A stretch of 64,000 bases of DNA from JAFCUW01 sp049897565 (lineage in GTDB: Bacteria; Pseudomonadota; Gammaproteobacteria; Burkholderiales; Burkholderiaceae_D), in the NCBI RefSeq assembly GCF_049897565.1, contig NZ_JAFCWM010000009.1, forward strand, positions 1 through 64,000, written 5' to 3'. Both the position numbers and the translations under genes were made by a program. The notes under the pieces are model-generated. The model was not told the DNA's origin and did not search any database. It saw only the letters and a list, made by a program, of their open reading frames with translations. Position 1 is the first letter of the stretch. Each line of letters opens with the position of its first letter. Shown piece after piece: positions 55,026-64,000 of this stretch.

Positions 55026-55907
55026 TTATGCGTGGGTCAAATGTTCGGTGTAGAAGCGCTGGCCCATTTCTTCGAGGCCCAGCGTGGTCAGGACTTCCTG
55101 CAGCCGCTCGCTCGGGCGCTTGCGCGGCAGGTTCTTGTAGCCGGCGATGATCAGCTCATTTTTCATCGAGTGCTCCCAGCCTACCAGCTCGGTGACGTTG
55201 ACCTGGTAGCCGTGCGCCTCGAGCTGCAGGCAGCGCAGCACGTTGGTGACCTGGCTGCCGAATTCGCGGGTGTGCAGCGGATGGCGCCAGATTTCGGTCA
55301 GCGCGCTCTTGCCGAGGTCCTTGCCCTTGTTCTTCTTGAGGACAGTGGCCACTTCGGCCTGGCAGCACGGCACCAGCACCATGAACTTGGCCTTCTTCTT
55401 CAGCGCGAAGTCGATGGCGTCGTCGGTGGCGGTGTTGCAGGCGTGGAGCGCGGTGACGATGTCGATTCTCTCCGGCAGCTTGTTCGACGTGGTCGACTCG
55501 GCCACCGACAGCGGCAGGAACGACATGCCGGGGAACTCGAGGCGCTTGGCCAATTCGGTCGATTTCTGCACCAGCTCTTCGCGCGTTTCGATGCCGTAGA
55601 TGTGCGAGCCGTCGTCCTTGTTCTTGAAGAAAAGGTCGTACAGGATGAAGCCGAGGTAGGACTTGCCGGCGCCATGGTCGACCAGCGAAATGGCCGGATG
55701 GTCCTGCTGGATTTCGTTCAGCAGCGGCTCGATGAACTGCACCAGGTGGTACACCTGCTTGAGTTTGCGGCGGCTGTCCTGATTGAGCTTGCCGTCGCGC
55801 GTGAGGATGTGCAGTTCCTGCAGCAGCGCGACCGACTGGCCGGGGCGGATTTCAGGGGCGAGCTCCTGGGATGCGGCAGCCTTGCCGCCGGCGTCAGCGC
55901 GCTTCAT
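55026..55907 (-). CDS. SAM-dependent methyltransferase, METTL25/RRNAD1-like
   Basis: ATG 55907 (MKRADAGGKAAASQEL) gives 293 residues. Motif I is seen as LVDHGAGKSYLGFILYDLFF, acidic motif II as IYGIETREELVQ, and LHACNTATDDAI plus VLVPCCQAEVA are the VPCCQ-type motifs shared with eukaryotic METTL25/RRNAD1 relatives. Substrate unknown; RNA is a guess. The start overlaps the iscX end by 14 bases, linking it to the Fe-S operon. Confidence 0.82.
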   Translation of the reverse strand: MKRADAGGKAAASQELAPEIRPGQSVALLQELHILTRDGKLNQDSRRKLKQVYHLVQFIEPLLNEIQQDHPAISLVDHGAGKSYLGFILYDLFFKNKDDGSHIYGIETREELVQKSTELAKRLEFPGMSFLPLSVAESTTSNKLPERIDIVTALHACNTATDDAIDFALKKKAKFMVLVPCCQAEVATVLKKNKGKDLGKSALTEIWRHPLHTREFGSQVTNVLRCLQLEAHGYQVNVTELVGWEHSMKNELIIAGYKNLPRKRPSERLQEVLTTLGLEEMGQRFYTEHLTHA

Positions 55908-56088
55908 CGATCCACGCTGCCTGGATCGCTTCCAGGACCTTTTCGCCGCCGCGCGTGCGGTCGTCGTCGAAGCCGTCAAGCGCGACGACCCAGTTGTGCA
56001 GGTCGACGAAGCGCACCGCGGCCGGGTCCGCGTCAGGATATTGTTCGTACAGGGCTTCGGCAATCGCCGTGATGTCGCTCCACTTCAT
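55894..56088 (-). CDS. iscX: Fe-S cluster assembly protein IscX
   Basis: The 64-residue acidic protein reads MKWSDITAIAEALYEQYPDA with PAAVRFVDLHNWVVALDGFDDD, the IscX signature. IscX binds IscS and iron and modulates cluster assembly. It lies 13 bases after fdx, as usual at the end of isc operons, and here overlaps a methyltransferase gene. Confidence 0.95.
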   Translation of the reverse strand: MKWSDITAIAEALYEQYPDADPAAVRFVDLHNWVVALDGFDDDRTRGGEKVLEAIQAAWIDEAR

Positions 56089-56101
56089 GACTACTTCCCG
56101 T

Positions 56102-56443
56102 TCAATGGTTTTTTTCGGCGGCGTGGTTGATCGTGTATTTCGGGATCTCGACCACCAGGTCGGTGTCGTCGACGATCGCCTGGCACGACAGGCGCGACAC
56201 CGCTTCCAGGCCCCACGCCTTGTCGAGCATGTCTTCTTCTTTTTCTTCCGGCTCGTCGAGGCTGTCGTAGCCTTCGCGCACCAGCACGTGGCAGGTGGTG
56301 CAGGCGCACACGCGGTCGCATGCGTGCTCGATGTCGATGTCGTTTTCGAGCATGACGTCGCAGACGGATTTGCCTTTCGGCGCCTCCAGCACAGCGCCTT
56401 CAGGACAGAATACGGGATGGGGCAGGATGACAATTTGCGGCAC
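56102..56443 (-). CDS. fdx: ISC-type [2Fe-2S] ferredoxin
   Basis: GTG 56443, after GAGGT, gives 113 residues. Cluster ligands are seen in HACDRVCACTTCHV plus a later Cys in RLSCQAIV, the adrenodoxin-like pattern of the isc ferredoxin, which supplies electrons for cluster assembly on IscU. The long acidic segment SLDEPEEKEEDMLDKAWG is normal for the family. Confidence 0.96.
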   Translation of the reverse strand: MPQIVILPHPVFCPEGAVLEAPKGKSVCDVMLENDIDIEHACDRVCACTTCHVLVREGYDSLDEPEEKEEDMLDKAWGLEAVSRLSCQAIVDDTDLVVEIPKYTINHAAEKNH

Positions 56444-56471
56444 TGGGATTACCTCTTCAATTTTTGTAAGT

Positions 56472-58361
<1,890 letters not shown>

Positions 58362-58405
58362 GGTTGTTTGATCTGTCTTCTTTTTATTTGATGGTGCGGC
58401 GGCCA

Positions 58406-58421
58406 GGTCTGGGGGCAGACC
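58406..58421. repeat. GGTCTG/CAGACC inverted repeat between hscB and hscA
   Basis: GGTCTG (58406-58411) and CAGACC (58416-58421) surround GGGG; related GGTTTGGTCCCC follows. It shares the GGTCTG core with the palindromes at 95-116 and 50735-50768 and seems a diverged copy placed in the 73-base gap between hscB and hscA. Confidence 0.45.
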
Positions 58422-58434
58422 CCGGTTTGGTCCC

Positions 58435-58950
58435 CTAGGACTCAGCGGCCTCAAATGCGTGGTGAACTTCCTCGCCGAATTTATCAAGGAACATCAGGGC
58501 GCGCACGCCCTCCGCGGCCTGCTTGAAATCACCCGCATCGAGCTTGCCGCCCACCTGTTCGAGCCGCGCCTTGCGCTCGCCCTTGACCTGCTCGTCGAGC
58601 GCTTCGAGCGCCGCGACATCCTTGTCCGCCCTCGCCTCGCCGAGCGCTTCGCGCCATTCCATCTGCTGCATCAGGAAGTCCATCGGCATCGCCGTGTTCG
58701 ATTCGGTCTGCAGGTCGACACCATTGAGTTCGCACAGATAGCGCGCGCGCTTCTGCGGATGCTTCAGCGTCTGGTAGGCCTCGTTGGCGCGCGTCGCCCA
58801 CTGCATCGCGACGCGCTTTTCGGCGTCGGTGGCATTGACGAAACGGTCGGGGTGCACCTGCCCCTGCACGTCGCGATAGGCCGCGTCGAGCGCGGCCAGG
58901 TCGATCGTGTAGCGCTCCGGCAGTTGAAACAGGTCGAAGTGATTCTGCAT
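58435..58950 (-). CDS. hscB: co-chaperone HscB (J-protein)
   Basis: ATG 58950 gives 171 residues. The J domain reads NHFDLFQLPERYTID with the HPD loop in GQVHPDRFVNATDAEKR, and the C-terminal helical domain binds IscU. It starts 4 bases after iscA ends. A longer frame to 58989 overlaps iscA and is unlikely. Confidence 0.96.
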   Translation of the reverse strand: MQNHFDLFQLPERYTIDLAALDAAYRDVQGQVHPDRFVNATDAEKRVAMQWATRANEAYQTLKHPQKRARYLCELNGVDLQTESNTAMPMDFLMQQMEWREALGEARADKDVAALEALDEQVKGERKARLEQVGGKLDAGDFKQAAEGVRALMFLDKFGEEVHHAFEAAES

Positions 58951-58954
58951 GATG

Positions 58955-59278
58955 CTAGATGCGGAAGCTTTCTCCACAACCGCACTCATCCTTGACGTGC
59001 GGGTTGTTAAACCTGAAGCCCTCGTTGAGGCCTTCGCGCGTGAAGTCGAGCTCGGTACCGTCGATGTACGGCAGGCTTTTCGGGTCGACGAATACCTTCA
59101 CGCCGTGCGACTCGAAGATCTGGTCTTCGGCGACGGCTTCGTCGACGTACTCGAGCTTGTAGGCAAGCCCGGAGCAGCCCGTCGTGCGCACCCCAAAACG
59201 CAAGCCGACACCCTTGCCGCGACGTTCAATGTAGCGGTTGATGTGCTTGGCTGCTTTTTCGGTCAGTGTGATTGCCAT
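58955..59278 (-). CDS. iscA: A-type Fe-S carrier IscA
   Basis: The 107-residue protein has the three conserved cysteines in TTGCSGLAYKLEYVDE and ECGCGESF, which hold iron or a cluster for delivery to target proteins. Standard length and position between iscU and hscB. Confidence 0.97.
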   Translation of the reverse strand: MAITLTEKAAKHINRYIERRGKGVGLRFGVRTTGCSGLAYKLEYVDEAVAEDQIFESHGVKVFVDPKSLPYIDGTELDFTREGLNEGFRFNNPHVKDECGCGESFRI

Positions 59279-59297
59279 GTGGTTCTCCGCAAACTTT

Positions 59298-59687
59298 TTA
59301 AGCGGCCGCCGGATGCTTGGTCTTGTAGTCCAGCACGGCTGCCTTGATGGCGTCTTCCGCCAGGATCGAGCAGTGAATCTTGACCGGCGGCAGCGCCAGC
59401 TCTTCCGCGATCTGGGTGTTCTTGATCGCCAGCGCCTGGTCGAGCGTCTTGCCCTTGACCCATTCGGTCACCAGCGAGCTTGACGCGATGGCCGAACCGC
59501 AGCCGTAGGTCTTGAACTTTGCGTCTTCGATCAGGCCATCGGCGCCGACCTTGATCTGCAGTTTCATGACGTCGCCGCAGGCCGGCGCGCCGACCATGCC
59601 GGTGCCGATCGTCTCGTCGCCCTTGTCGAAGGCGCCGACGTTACGCGGGTTTTCGTAATGGTCCAACACTTTGTCCGAATATGCCAT
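59298..59687 (-). CDS. iscU: Fe-S cluster scaffold IscU
   Basis: The 129-residue scaffold has its three cluster cysteines in GAPACGDVMKLQ, KTYGCGSAIASSS and IHCSILAEDAI. The HscA recognition motif LPPVK precedes the last one. Clusters are built here from sulfur supplied by IscS. Confidence 0.98.
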   Translation of the reverse strand: MAYSDKVLDHYENPRNVGAFDKGDETIGTGMVGAPACGDVMKLQIKVGADGLIEDAKFKTYGCGSAIASSSLVTEWVKGKTLDQALAIKNTQIAEELALPPVKIHCSILAEDAIKAAVLDYKTKHPAAA

Positions 59688-59708
59688 GGTGATACTCCTT
59701 AGATACGA

Positions 59709-60968
59709 TTAGTGGGCTGCCCATTGGATCGACGCGATGTCGATGCCGTCCTTGAACATATCCCACAGGGGCGACAGTTCGCGTAATTTGTGCACTTTCG
59801 ATTTCAGCAGGTCGACCGCGAAATCGATGTCCGCTTCGGTCGTGAAACGGCCGATGGTAAAGCGGATCGAGCTGTGCGCCAGTTCGTCGCTGCGGCCCAG
59901 CGCGCGCAGCACGTAGGACGGTTCCAGGCTGGCCGAGGTGCAGGCCGAACCGGACGACACCGCCAGGCCCTTGATCGCCATGATCAACGATTCGCCTTCG
60001 ACGTAGTTGAAGCTGACGTTCAGGTTGTGCGGCACGCGGTGCTCCATGTCGCCGTTGATGTAGACCTCTTCGATCTCCTGCAGGCCGGCGGCCAGGCGGT
60101 CGCGCAGCGCCTTGACGCGGACGATTTCGCTGTCCATCTCTTCGCGCGCGATGCGGAACGCTTCGCCCATGCCGACGATCTGGTGGGTCGGCAAGGTGCC
60201 GGAGCGCAGGCCGCGCTCGTGGCCGCCGCCGTGCATCTGCGCTTCGAGGCGCACGCGCGGCTTGCGGCGCACGTACAGCGCGCCGATGCCTTTCGGGCCG
60301 TACGTCTTGTGCGCGGTGAAGGTCATCAAGTCGACCTTGCTGTTGGCCAGGTCGATGACGACCTTGCCGGTTGCCTGCGCGGCGTCGCAATGGAAGATGA
60401 TGCCCTTCGAGCGGCACAGCGCGGCGAGTTCTTCGACCGGCTGGATGACGCCGATCTCGTTGTTGACGAGCATGACCGACACCAGGATCGTGTCAGGCTG
60501 GATCGCGTCGTTGAGCTGCTCGACCGTGATCAGGCCATTGTCTTGCGGTTCGAGGTAGGTGGCGGTGAAGCCGACGCGCTCGAGTTCGCGGACCGTGTCG
60601 AGCACGGCCTTGTGCTCGGTCTTGACCGTGATGATGTGCTTGCCCTTGGTCTTGTAGAACTGGGCGGCGCCCTTCAGCGCGAGGTTGTTGCTTTCGGTCG
60701 CGCCCGAGGTCCAGATGATTTCACGCGGGTCGGCGCCGACCAGCTTGGCCACTTCGGCGCGCGCTTCCTCGACGGCCGCTTCGGCCGTCCAGCCGTACAT
60801 GTGGCTGCGCGAGGCGGGATTGCCGAACTGCTCGCGCAGGTACGGAATCATCTTGTCGGCGACGCGCGGGTCGATCGGCGTGGTCGCCGAATAATCCATG
60901 TAGATCGGAAAATGCGGGGCGGTCACGAATGTGTGCTCGAGGTTCTTGTCCAAAGGCGCGTTCATCAA
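59709..60968 (-). CDS. iscS: cysteine desulfurase IscS
   Basis: IscS takes sulfur from cysteine for clusters and tRNA thiolation. The 419-residue protein has the PLP lysine in TFTAHKTYGPKG and the mobile active-site cysteine in SSGSACTSASLEPSYVL. A short N-terminal extension (NAPLDKNLEHTFVTAPHFP) precedes the usual IYMDYSATTP, about 15 residues more than E. coli IscS. Confidence 0.98.
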   Translation of the reverse strand: MMNAPLDKNLEHTFVTAPHFPIYMDYSATTPIDPRVADKMIPYLREQFGNPASRSHMYGWTAEAAVEEARAEVAKLVGADPREIIWTSGATESNNLALKGAAQFYKTKGKHIITVKTEHKAVLDTVRELERVGFTATYLEPQDNGLITVEQLNDAIQPDTILVSVMLVNNEIGVIQPVEELAALCRSKGIIFHCDAAQATGKVVIDLANSKVDLMTFTAHKTYGPKGIGALYVRRKPRVRLEAQMHGGGHERGLRSGTLPTHQIVGMGEAFRIAREEMDSEIVRVKALRDRLAAGLQEIEEVYINGDMEHRVPHNLNVSFNYVEGESLIMAIKGLAVSSGSACTSASLEPSYVLRALGRSDELAHSSIRFTIGRFTTEADIDFAVDLLKSKVHKLRELSPLWDMFKDGIDIASIQWAAH

Positions 60969-60984
60969 ATCACTCCAATATGCT

Positions 60985-61467
60985 TTAATTTTGTCCGACG
61001 GCGGCGTGGTTGCGGTGCATCACGACGACGGCTTGTTCCGAATTCTTTTGCTTCTGCTGATCGACCAGGTCTTGCAGGGAGACCGAATCGAGGTAATCGA
61101 CCATCTTCTCGTTGAGCGTTGCCCACAGCTCGTGCGTCATGCAGCGCGTGCCGGTGGCGGCGTCGGCGCCGCGGCAGTTTTCCTTGCTGCCGCACTGGGT
61201 GGCGTCGATCGGCTCGTCGACGGCGATGATGATGTCGGCCACCGTCACCTTGTCGGCCTTGCGCGCCAGGCTGTAGCCGCCGCCCGGGCCGCGGATCGAT
61301 TCGACGATCTCGTGGCGACGCAGTTTGCCAAACAGCTGCTCGAGGTAAGACAGCGAGATGGCCTGGCGCTGGCTGATGCCCGACAGCGTGACAGGACCGT
61401 TGCCCTGGCGCAGGGCAAGATCGATCATCGCAGTAACAGCAAAACGGCCTTTAGTGGTCAGACGCAT
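60985..61467 (-). CDS. iscR: Fe-S cluster-responsive regulator IscR
   Basis: ATG 61467 (MRLTTKGRFAVTAMIDL) gives 160 residues of Rrf2 type with winged helix and ligands Cys92, Cys98, Cys109 and His112. The loop between the second and third cysteine is five residues longer than in E. coli (Cys104, His107). With a [2Fe-2S] cluster it represses the isc operon that follows; the promoter box lies at 61544-61569. Confidence 0.95.
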   Translation of the reverse strand: MRLTTKGRFAVTAMIDLALRQGNGPVTLSGISQRQAISLSYLEQLFGKLRRHEIVESIRGPGGGYSLARKADKVTVADIIIAVDEPIDATQCGSKENCRGADAATGTRCMTHELWATLNEKMVDYLDSVSLQDLVDQQKQKNSEQAVVVMHRNHAAVGQN

Positions 61468-61543
61468 CACAACCCCGGTCAATGTTAGAATATTGCACCC
61501 ACCCAACTGACCATGTCGTGCGTCGAAGGAATTCGATGCCCTG

Positions 61544-61569
61544 ATTAGTTGAATGATTTAGTCAAGTAT
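61544..61569 (-). promoter_or_regulatory. candidate IscR type 1 box
   Basis: On the minus strand ATACTTGACT is followed after 5 bases by an imperfect inverted half (ATTCAACTAAT), resembling the IscR type 1 consensus with TTGACT. It lies 77-102 bases upstream of iscR, fitting autorepression. Confidence 0.5.
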
Positions 61570-61629
61570 AGCAAATTCCCACCCGCTTGTCTTGGAGCGC
61601 CCCATTCCGCCAACGAGTGCCGGCGGGAC

Positions 61630-62394
61630 TCAGCGCGCGCGCAACAGCCGCATCGGTCCGAACAATTGCTGCATGCCAGCGTGCGTGATGAATGACAGGT
61701 TGTAGGGATGCTCGGAGCAGAGCTGTTCGAGGCCGCCGCACTCGGGCAGCGTCTTGAGCTGCTCGGCGATTTTGCCCCACAGCACCAGCTTGGCGCCGGT
61801 GCCGGCCAACGACGCCAGCACCACTTGCAGGAACGGCAGCCAGGCGCGCGCCTCGGTGACTGGCGCCACATGGGGGCGGAACACCAGCGCGGCGTTGAGC
61901 AGCAGGAAGCCGTGGCGCGTCAGGTTCTGCTGCAACTGCGCCAGCGTCTGGATCGAGCCGTTGCCGCGGGCATTGGCCGCCACCGGCGCGATCGCCGCGC
62001 CGCCGGTGTCGCCGGCGCTGAGCTGGCCGTCGGCCACCAGCAGCATCTTCATGAAGTTGCGCAGCGACGTGGCGCGGTTGACCGGCTTCGACAAGCCCGC
62101 TTCGCTCCACAGGTCGCCGACGGCGCCGTCCATGAAGCACACGCCGGTGGCGCTCTCGGCGCGCGGATACGGCCCCTCCCCCACCAGTACGTAGCGCACC
62201 GCCGGCAGCGGCAGGGCGAAGGCGGCGAACAGGCGCTGCCCGGTGGGCAGGTAATCGTCGGCGGCGAGGTCCGCCAAGTAGCCGGGAATGGCGGCGGCGA
62301 CCGCGGCCAGGCCGCCCTGCAGGATCGGGCGCCAGCTGGCGTCGGCCAGGTCGAGCGCGTCGAGGATGGCGGCGGGAATGGTGTTGGCAGGCAT
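61630..62394 (-). CDS. uracil-DNA glycosylase-like protein with altered motif
   Basis: ATG 62394 gives 254 residues. The fold matches family 1 UDG (VLVGEGPYPRAESATGVCFM, LLLNAALVFRP, EHPYNLSFITHAGM). The water-activating motif GQDPYH is here GEGPYP (Gly72 to Pro77), losing the catalytic Asp and the His; the HP-S loop is HPYNLS. It may have a different base specificity, lower activity or no activity. A longer frame to 62502 is possible but not supported. Confidence 0.7.
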   Translation of the reverse strand: MPANTIPAAILDALDLADASWRPILQGGLAAVAAAIPGYLADLAADDYLPTGQRLFAAFALPLPAVRYVLVGEGPYPRAESATGVCFMDGAVGDLWSEAGLSKPVNRATSLRNFMKMLLVADGQLSAGDTGGAAIAPVAANARGNGSIQTLAQLQQNLTRHGFLLLNAALVFRPHVAPVTEARAWLPFLQVVLASLAGTGAKLVLWGKIAEQLKTLPECGGLEQLCSEHPYNLSFITHAGMQQLFGPMRLLRAR

Positions 62395-62552
62395 GTGGGA
62401 GCGGCGCGGAAAGGGGCGATTGTAGCGCAGGCTTCGCTGCCGGATGCGCGCGAATGATGCAGTTTCAACCATGCGGCTGATTTCTTGAAATAAGTGCATC
62501 ATTCGGGCTCCCCCAGTTGGGGTTCAACCAATTATTCCGTAGGGAGGTTCAC

Positions 62553-62984
62553 ATGCAAACGATTCAAGACGTAATGACCCGCAATGTAAAAAGCATCTCG
62601 CCAGAAGACACCGTGCGCCGCGCCGCCGAATTGATGAAGGAACTCGATGTGGGCGCCGTTCCGGTTGTCGACGGCGCCAAGCTCGTTGGCATGCTGACCG
62701 ACCGCGACATTACGATCCGCTCCACCGCTGCCGGGCAAGATCCGAGCAAGACCCGCGCCGGCGACGTGATGAGCACCGACGTGCGCACGTGCTTCGCCAC
62801 CCAGACGGTGGAAGAAGTGCTGGCCGAAATGGGCGACGTGCAGATCCGCCGCGTCGTCGTTGTCGACCAGGCATCGCACTCGCTGGTCGGCATCGTGTCG
62901 CTGGGCGACATGGCCACCAAGAATGCCGCCAGCACCGACCAGGCGCTGGGCGAAATCTCGCAGCCAAGCGACAGCAAGGCTTAA
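62553..62984 (+). CDS. CBS-domain protein
   Basis: ATG 62553 follows a strong GGGAGG. The 143-residue protein consists of two CBS domains (QDVMTRNVKSISPEDTVRRA, VGAVPVVDGAKLVGMLTDRD; GDVMSTDVRTCF, RRVVVVDQASHSLVGIVSLG) and nothing else. Such Bateman modules bind adenine nucleotides and often respond to stress. No partner domain is encoded next to it. Confidence 0.85.
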   Translation: MQTIQDVMTRNVKSISPEDTVRRAAELMKELDVGAVPVVDGAKLVGMLTDRDITIRSTAAGQDPSKTRAGDVMSTDVRTCFATQTVEEVLAEMGDVQIRRVVVVDQASHSLVGIVSLGDMATKNAASTDQALGEISQPSDSKA

Positions 62985-63064
62985 TTTGCCACGGGGCCCG
63001 CGCTGCTTTGCACTGCGGGCTGGCTCGGTGAAAGTCGGTGCTCACGCGCTCGCGAGGACTGGCT

Positions 63065-63886
63065 CTACCAGCCGATCTTGCCTTCGGAGTCGAAATCCTC
63101 GATGAGCTCGGGGCGGCTTATTCGATATTTGCCTTCGGGCGGGATCGACGAGTCGCCCAATGCATCGAGCGCCAACGCTTCCAACGCGCCGCTGAAACCG
63201 ACGACGGCAGCGGTATTGGCCTTGTCGACATCGAACTTGAGCAGCCAGCAACTGCCGCGCGCGACCGCGCCCGAGGCAGCCCCGTCGACAAGAATCGCCC
63301 CTTCCCGGTTGGCAAAGCAGGCGCGCAATGCGTTTGGCCGATGCTCGCGGATCTGCCGCAGCGCCAGTTCACCGACGCCAATTCTTCGCCGCACCAGCTC
63401 GTATTCGCCGATGGCGCGCGCAAAGTCGCGGTATGGCAGCACGTTGCCTTGGGCGCGCACGGTCCAGACAGCCGACAAGGTTTTCTTCTTGGTCTGCGTG
63501 TTGAACATCAAGGTGCCATCCTCGTCCGCGGCAACCGGCACTTCGGGCAGCAGGAAATAGCCGCCCCGCGTTACCGGGACCACCTGCTCGAACGTCTTGC
63601 CGACAATTGCCACCGCCCAGCTCGCCGGCAAGAAGTCATCCTGCTCGGATTGCGACAGGCTGGTATACAGCACGCGCATGCGGATGTCGCTGACGCGCGG
63701 CTCGGGCGGCAGCAAGGACAGCAGACGCTGCTGGATCTTGTAGGCCGACAGGTAAGGCATGTCGCCGGCATTTTTCTTCGAGCGGATTTCCACCGCGGGC
63801 ACCGCCGTATCGACAGCGTCCTGAGCGAGCGCCGGCGCGCAGCAGAAGGCCGCCAGTGCCAGTGCCAGCAGAGGCGCGTCCGGCAT
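63065..63886 (-). CDS. hypothetical secreted protein, 273 residues
   Basis: ATG 63886 overlaps the previous gene stop (TGATG). A signal peptide (PLLALALAAFCCAPALAQ) is followed by a sequence with no recognised family: EIRSKKNAGDMPYLSAYKIQ, LPPEPRVSDIRMRVLYTS, a basic KKKTLSAVWTV segment and an acidic end. Translational coupling with the upstream gene suggests a shared envelope function. Confidence 0.6.
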   Translation of the reverse strand: MPDAPLLALALAAFCCAPALAQDAVDTAVPAVEIRSKKNAGDMPYLSAYKIQQRLLSLLPPEPRVSDIRMRVLYTSLSQSEQDDFLPASWAVAIVGKTFEQVVPVTRGGYFLLPEVPVAADEDGTLMFNTQTKKKTLSAVWTVRAQGNVLPYRDFARAIGEYELVRRRIGVGELALRQIREHRPNALRACFANREGAILVDGAASGAVARGSCWLLKFDVDKANTAAVVGFSGALEALALDALGDSSIPPEGKYRISRPELIEDFDSEGKIGW

Positions 63887-64000
63887 CAATTTGGCCTCGG
63901 CACCCAGTTGTCCATGCTGCTGAGGATATTGACCTTGGCGTCGACGAACGGCACCAGCACCTTGAGGCGGAACTCGGAGCGTTCGGGCAGGCTGCCGGCC
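63886..64000 (-). CDS. 3' end of a gene cut by the window edge
   Basis: The last 37 codons of a minus-strand gene are visible, reading ERSEFRLKVLVPFVDAKVNI and ending NWVPRPN at TGA 63886-63888. No family can be named. Its stop overlaps the start of the next gene by one base. Confidence 0.5.
   Translation of the reverse strand, partial: AGSLPERSEFRLKVLVPFVDAKVNILSSMDNWVPRPN

Overview
The window is a strongly GC-rich chromosomal segment. It carries a complete 14-gene NADH dehydrogenase operon behind tpiA-secG-tRNA-Leu(GAG), an ilvB-ilvH-ilvC operon, an iscR-led Fe-S operon, rpsO-pnp, a phasin, and a sigma factor operon with DUF3619, DUF3106 and RDD genes. This set and order point to a betaproteobacterium of the Burkholderiales, most likely Oxalobacteraceae (Massilia/Duganella-like). 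That placement is inference from family knowledge and synteny; no database search was possible.

Layout. 1-3355: end of an unknown gene, ribA, a secreted trypsin-like protease and an FHA membrane protein. 3362-6165: a gene graveyard holding a frameshifted and truncated LytS-type kinase, scraps of a TonB-dependent receptor, a potassium channel and an ABC ATPase, and a clipped ABC-2 permease; an intact phasin gene with a perfect FNR/ANR-type box lies inside it. 6181-13925: M20 amidohydrolase, FMN reductase, an outer membrane factor plus periplasmic adaptor without an inner-membrane pump, a ribbon-helix-helix/ParE toxin-antitoxin pair, and a marR-MFS operon with a clear promoter/operator. 14018-16849: ispF, ispD, a secreted HExxH protein, a NUDIX hydrolase and DUF2818. 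16852-31426: nuoN to nuoA (minus strand), followed by tRNA-Leu, secG and tpiA. 33275-41041: an accessory stretch with an SGNH hydrolase, a Sel1 protein, a DUF2807 protein, a NYN-LOTUS protein, a dead GyrI-like gene, a lone MCP-like hairpin protein, a YdeI-type fragment, a GMC oxidoreductase and a decayed hicAB locus. 41070-46811: pnp, rpsO, a BamE-like lipoprotein, pssA and two tandem SIMPL proteins. 46931-50262: ilvC, ilvH, ilvB. 50735-52985: sigma factor operon opened by a perfect 34-base palindrome. 53022-61569: a tightly packed minus-strand run from iscR through the isc/hsc genes, fdx and iscX into a methyltransferase, threonine aldolase and an unusual pseudouridine synthase homologue. 61630-64000: UDG-like protein, CBS-domain protein and two secreted or unknown genes.

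How the genes work together. Most of the window is housekeeping: complex I needs many Fe-S clusters, supplied by the isc operon under IscR; ilvBHC makes branched-chain amino acids; ispDF makes isoprenoid precursors; pnp and rpsO belong to RNA decay and translation. The unusual content is concentrated in 3.3-6.2 kb, 33-41 kb and around the repeated GGTCTGACC-type palindromes. Several lesions are single-base changes in short homopolymers (kinase, hicA, GyrI-like gene, Sel1 start), so assembly error must be separated from true decay; truncations and a nonsense codon show that at least part of the decay is real. I did not find CRISPR arrays, prophages, insertion sequences or rRNA genes. The least described candidate system is the sigma factor-DUF3619-DUF3106-RDD operon with its palindrome.
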